Below are positions 5,729 to 7,664 of a stretch of DNA of 7,664 bases, one piece after another. A program made the position numbers and the translations under genes. How positions within the stretch are numbered: position 1 is the stretch's first letter; each line of letters opens with the position of its first letter. Location: the NCBI GenBank assembly GCA_945836355.1, contig CAMALD010000057.1, forward strand, positions 1 to 7,664, given 5' to 3'. The DNA comes from an uncultured Lachnospiraceae bacterium. Lineage in GTDB: Bacteria; Bacillota; Clostridia; Lachnospirales; Lachnospiraceae. Under the pieces are notes generated by a model that was not told where the DNA came from, made no database searches, and saw nothing but the letters and a program-made list of their open reading frames with translations.

Positions 5729-6784
5729 ATGAGAAAAAAGATGCATGGATGGAGAAAGCAGATAATTTCATTGTTAATATTAAGTATGTTAGTACCGGGA
5801 ATGGCTGCCTGTCTGGACGAAAAAGACCGGACGAACGATTCGGGACTGCAAAGCGATGGTCGCCGGGAGCAATCGGGGAGACAAGCAAACCCGTTTGCGG
5901 AGCTGGATGTGGTACCCGGGGATGAGCAGGGGACTGCGCAGGGACAAAGCGATGAACCGGCTGCGGAGCCGACCGGGGAAAGCGTCCCGCATATGTCTGG
6001 GCAGGGGGATTTACAGGAAGCACAGCCGACCAACGTTCCCGCTGCCCAGCTGCCGGAGCATATCGACAAGCCGCTGGAGCAAAAGCTGCTGGTTTCGGAG
6101 TTTTCGACCTGGTATGGCAGCAGCAGCCCGCAGCGCTGCAATAATATCGAGCGCGCAGCAGTGCTTTTGAACGGATATGTCATAGCACCGCAGGAGGTTT
6201 TTTCCTGTGCGGAGGCAATCGGCCCAATCGATGAGGAAAACGGTTATCTTCCGGCAGGCACTTTTGTAATGGGAAAGGTACAACAGGGCATCGGCGGCGG
6301 CGTGTGTCAGGTATCGACCACTCTTTACAATGCGGCGCTGTACGCGGGACTCACCATACTGGAACGAGCGCCTCACTCGATGGCGGTCAGCTATGTTGAC
6401 CCCGCCAGGGATGCTGCTCTGGCAGGCAATTATAAGGACTTGAAATTGAGGAATGATTTTGAATATCCGGTTATGATAGAGGCGTTTACGGAGGAGGGAA
6501 ATTTGTATTTCCGCATTCATACAGCGCAGGAGGATATCGGAAATCAGGTCGAATTAGTCAGTGTTGTAGTGGAGGAAATACCGCCGGGGGATCCGGTGGT
6601 CACTGTAGATGAGACAAAGCCCCATGATTATTATGAGGTGACGCAGAAGGCGCATACCGGATATGTGGCTGAATTATACCGGGTGATAAGCAGGGATGGC
6701 GTGGAGCTTCTCCGTGAAAAAATAAATACCAGTCAATATGCCGCCACGCCGCAGTATGTTACCGTGGGCAGTGATGGGACGTGA
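5729..6784 (+). CDS. VanW-family lipoprotein with C-terminal G5 domain
   Basis: A 351-residue predicted lipoprotein: basic start MRKKMHGWRK, hydrophobic core (11-23) and lipobox GMAAC with Cys28. Residues 30-115 are a Gly/Gln/Glu-rich, low-complexity linker. The VanW domain spans about 120-268, with the hallmark block GIGGGVCQVSTTLYNAAL (187-204) and PHSMAVSYVDPARDAA (215-230). A G5-like domain fills the end (about 275-348), with TQKAHTGYVAELYRV. VanW proteins occur in some vancomycin clusters but are widespread in Clostridia with unknown function; G5 domains are proposed to bind N-acetylglucosamine, so a cell-wall role outside the membrane is inferred. No vanHAX-type genes are near, so resistance should not be inferred. 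ATG 5729 is preferred because it places the signal peptide at the N-terminus; in-frame GTG 5684 and ATG 5690 would add about 15 residues. Confidence 0.88.
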   Translation: MRKKMHGWRKQIISLLILSMLVPGMAACLDEKDRTNDSGLQSDGRREQSGRQANPFAELDVVPGDEQGTAQGQSDEPAAEPTGESVPHMSGQGDLQEAQPTNVPAAQLPEHIDKPLEQKLLVSEFSTWYGSSSPQRCNNIERAAVLLNGYVIAPQEVFSCAEAIGPIDEENGYLPAGTFVMGKVQQGIGGGVCQVSTTLYNAALYAGLTILERAPHSMAVSYVDPARDAALAGNYKDLKLRNDFEYPVMIEAFTEEGNLYFRIHTAQEDIGNQVELVSVVVEEIPPGDPVVTVDETKPHDYYEVTQKAHTGYVAELYRVISRDGVELLREKINTSQYAATPQYVTVGSDGT

Positions 6785-6786
6785 GG
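6783..6786 (+). promoter_or_regulatory. Ribosome binding site of the decayed kinase gene
   Basis: GAGG lies five bases before the ATG at 6792 and overlaps the stop codon of the VanW-type gene. It supports 6792 as the original start of the kinase gene and points to translation coupled to the upstream gene. Confidence 0.45.
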
Positions 6787-6791
6787 ATACT

Positions 6792-7664
6792 ATGAAGGAA
6801 TCAGGGAAAAAAGAAAATACGCATTATGGTATAAACTGCAGGAGGAACGGACCAGGCAGCTTGAAGAACAGACAGTAGAGCTTCAGCGTGCGGTGGGACA
6901 AGCCGAGGCGGCGAATCAGGCAAAGCGCAATTTCCTTGTCAATATAAGCCATGAGATTCGGACACCACTCAATGTCATTATCGGTATGAATGAGATGATA
7001 CTCCGCGAGAGCAGGGCGGAGGATATCCTTCAATATGCCCAGAAGGTGGAAACGTCGAGCAATATGCTGTTGTTTCTGATTAAGGATGTTATTGATTTTT
7101 CGAAGATTGAATCGGGAAGCCTTGAGATGCTGCCGGTGCGGTAGCATCCGGGTGCGCTGGTAAGCAATATTATTTTCGGTATTTCCGCGAGGGCGAATAA
7201 CAATATGCTGCAGCTGCATGTGGAGGTGGCGAGAAGATGCCGCGTGCGATGAGGGGCGATGAGGTGCGCATCAAGCAGGTTATCATGCATTTGCTGACAA
7301 ATGCGGTAAAGTACACCGAAAAAGGGTCTGTCACATTGAAGGTTGGCGGAAAATATGTCAGTGCGGATCAGTATGAGATGCTGGTGCAGGAAAAGCATTT
7401 TGATCTGATTTTTATGGATCATATGATGCCGGAGCTGGATGGCATTGAAACGCTGGAACGCTTAAAAGCCAATCATGCGGAACAGATTAAGGATACCGTA
7501 ATTATTGCACTGACAGCAAATGCGGTTGCAGGGGCACGCGAGGAGTACATAAAAGCAGGCTTTGCGGATTATTTGTCCAAGCCGGTAAACGGTGAAAAGC
7601 TGGAGGCTGTGGTGGCAAAATATCTGCCGGAGAGACTGATACTGCCGGGGGCTTCTGCCAAAAA
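6792..7664 (+). pseudogene. Decayed hybrid sensor histidine kinase / response regulator (3' end outside window)
   Basis: The remains of a hybrid kinase can be read across three frames. (1) From ATG 6792 the frame leaves homology after a run of six A (6807-6812); seven A would join MKESGKK to RKYALWYKLQ. (2) A coiled-coil linker and an intact HisKA box follow, NISHEIRTPLN, with the phospho-His codon at 6950. (3) A TAG stop at 7142-7144 interrupts this domain end. (4) One base is missing at 7229-7230; restoring it gives VEVDEKMPRAMRGDEVRIKQ. (5) The ATPase domain keeps its N box (LLTNAVKYTEKG) but then jumps within about 7345-7385 to the middle of a receiver domain, losing the G boxes and the receiver's acidic pair. 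The receiver keeps its phospho-Asp (codon 7417), ALTANA Thr (7513) and SKP Lys (7579). It has no sensor domain. It lies directly behind the VanW-type gene. Without ATP-binding G boxes it cannot be an active kinase. Confidence 0.88.

Noticed and set aside
5729..6784. Vancomycin-resistance gene call for the VanW-family protein
   Set aside because: VanW domains are common outside resistance clusters and no vanH/A/X/R/S-type genes lie nearby.
6893..7144. Stand-alone 83-residue HisKA protein
   Set aside because: The frame is bounded by a nonsense codon, and kinase homology continues on both sides in adjacent frames, so it is a fragment of a broken gene.

Overview
The window looks like a chromosomal segment of a Gram-positive anaerobe of the class Clostridia, probably Lachnospiraceae. 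This is inferred from protein flavour and not from a marker gene. The pointers are an SPFH protein with a zinc-ribbon tail, a cytoplasmic GH31 alpha-glucosidase, a VanW/G5 lipoprotein, a membrane GGDEF protein, strong AGGAGG-type ribosome binding sites and moderate G+C. I see no RNA genes, CRISPR array, insertion sequence or phage genes.

Layout. Positions 1-676 (+) hold the 3' end of an SPFH/zinc-ribbon gene, overlapped by one base by a small lipoprotein with a ClpX-like four-cysteine motif. Their likely terminator lies at 712-748, inside the oppositely oriented diguanylate cyclase gene (677-1807, -); the two convergent stop codons directly abut. Leftward from 5458 run a membrane-anchored TPR-like protein (5458-4859), the GH31 alpha-glucosidase (4787-2727), a PlsC-type acyltransferase (2681-1941) and the cyclase (1807-677). 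The cyclase has its own candidate promoter. A 34-residue one-helix membrane protein (5530-5634, +) diverges from the TPR-like gene and is followed by a VanW/G5 lipoprotein (5729-6784, +). From 6792 to the window end lies a decayed hybrid sensor histidine kinase with a homopolymer frameshift, a nonsense codon, a second frameshift and a large internal deletion.

How the genes relate. The leftward genes combine alpha-glucoside hydrolysis, phospholipid synthesis and c-di-GMP signalling; they look like housekeeping neighbours and not one pathway. The rightward genes at 5530-6784 encode envelope proteins. The most unusual signals are a near-consensus sigma-A promoter (TTGACA-17 nt-TACAAT, 4839-4867) firing antisense through the whole TPR-like gene towards the mini-protein, the terminator nested in conserved GGDEF coding sequence, the zinc-knuckle lipoprotein, and the stepwise-readable decay of the histidine kinase. 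No clearly new defence or mobile system is visible.
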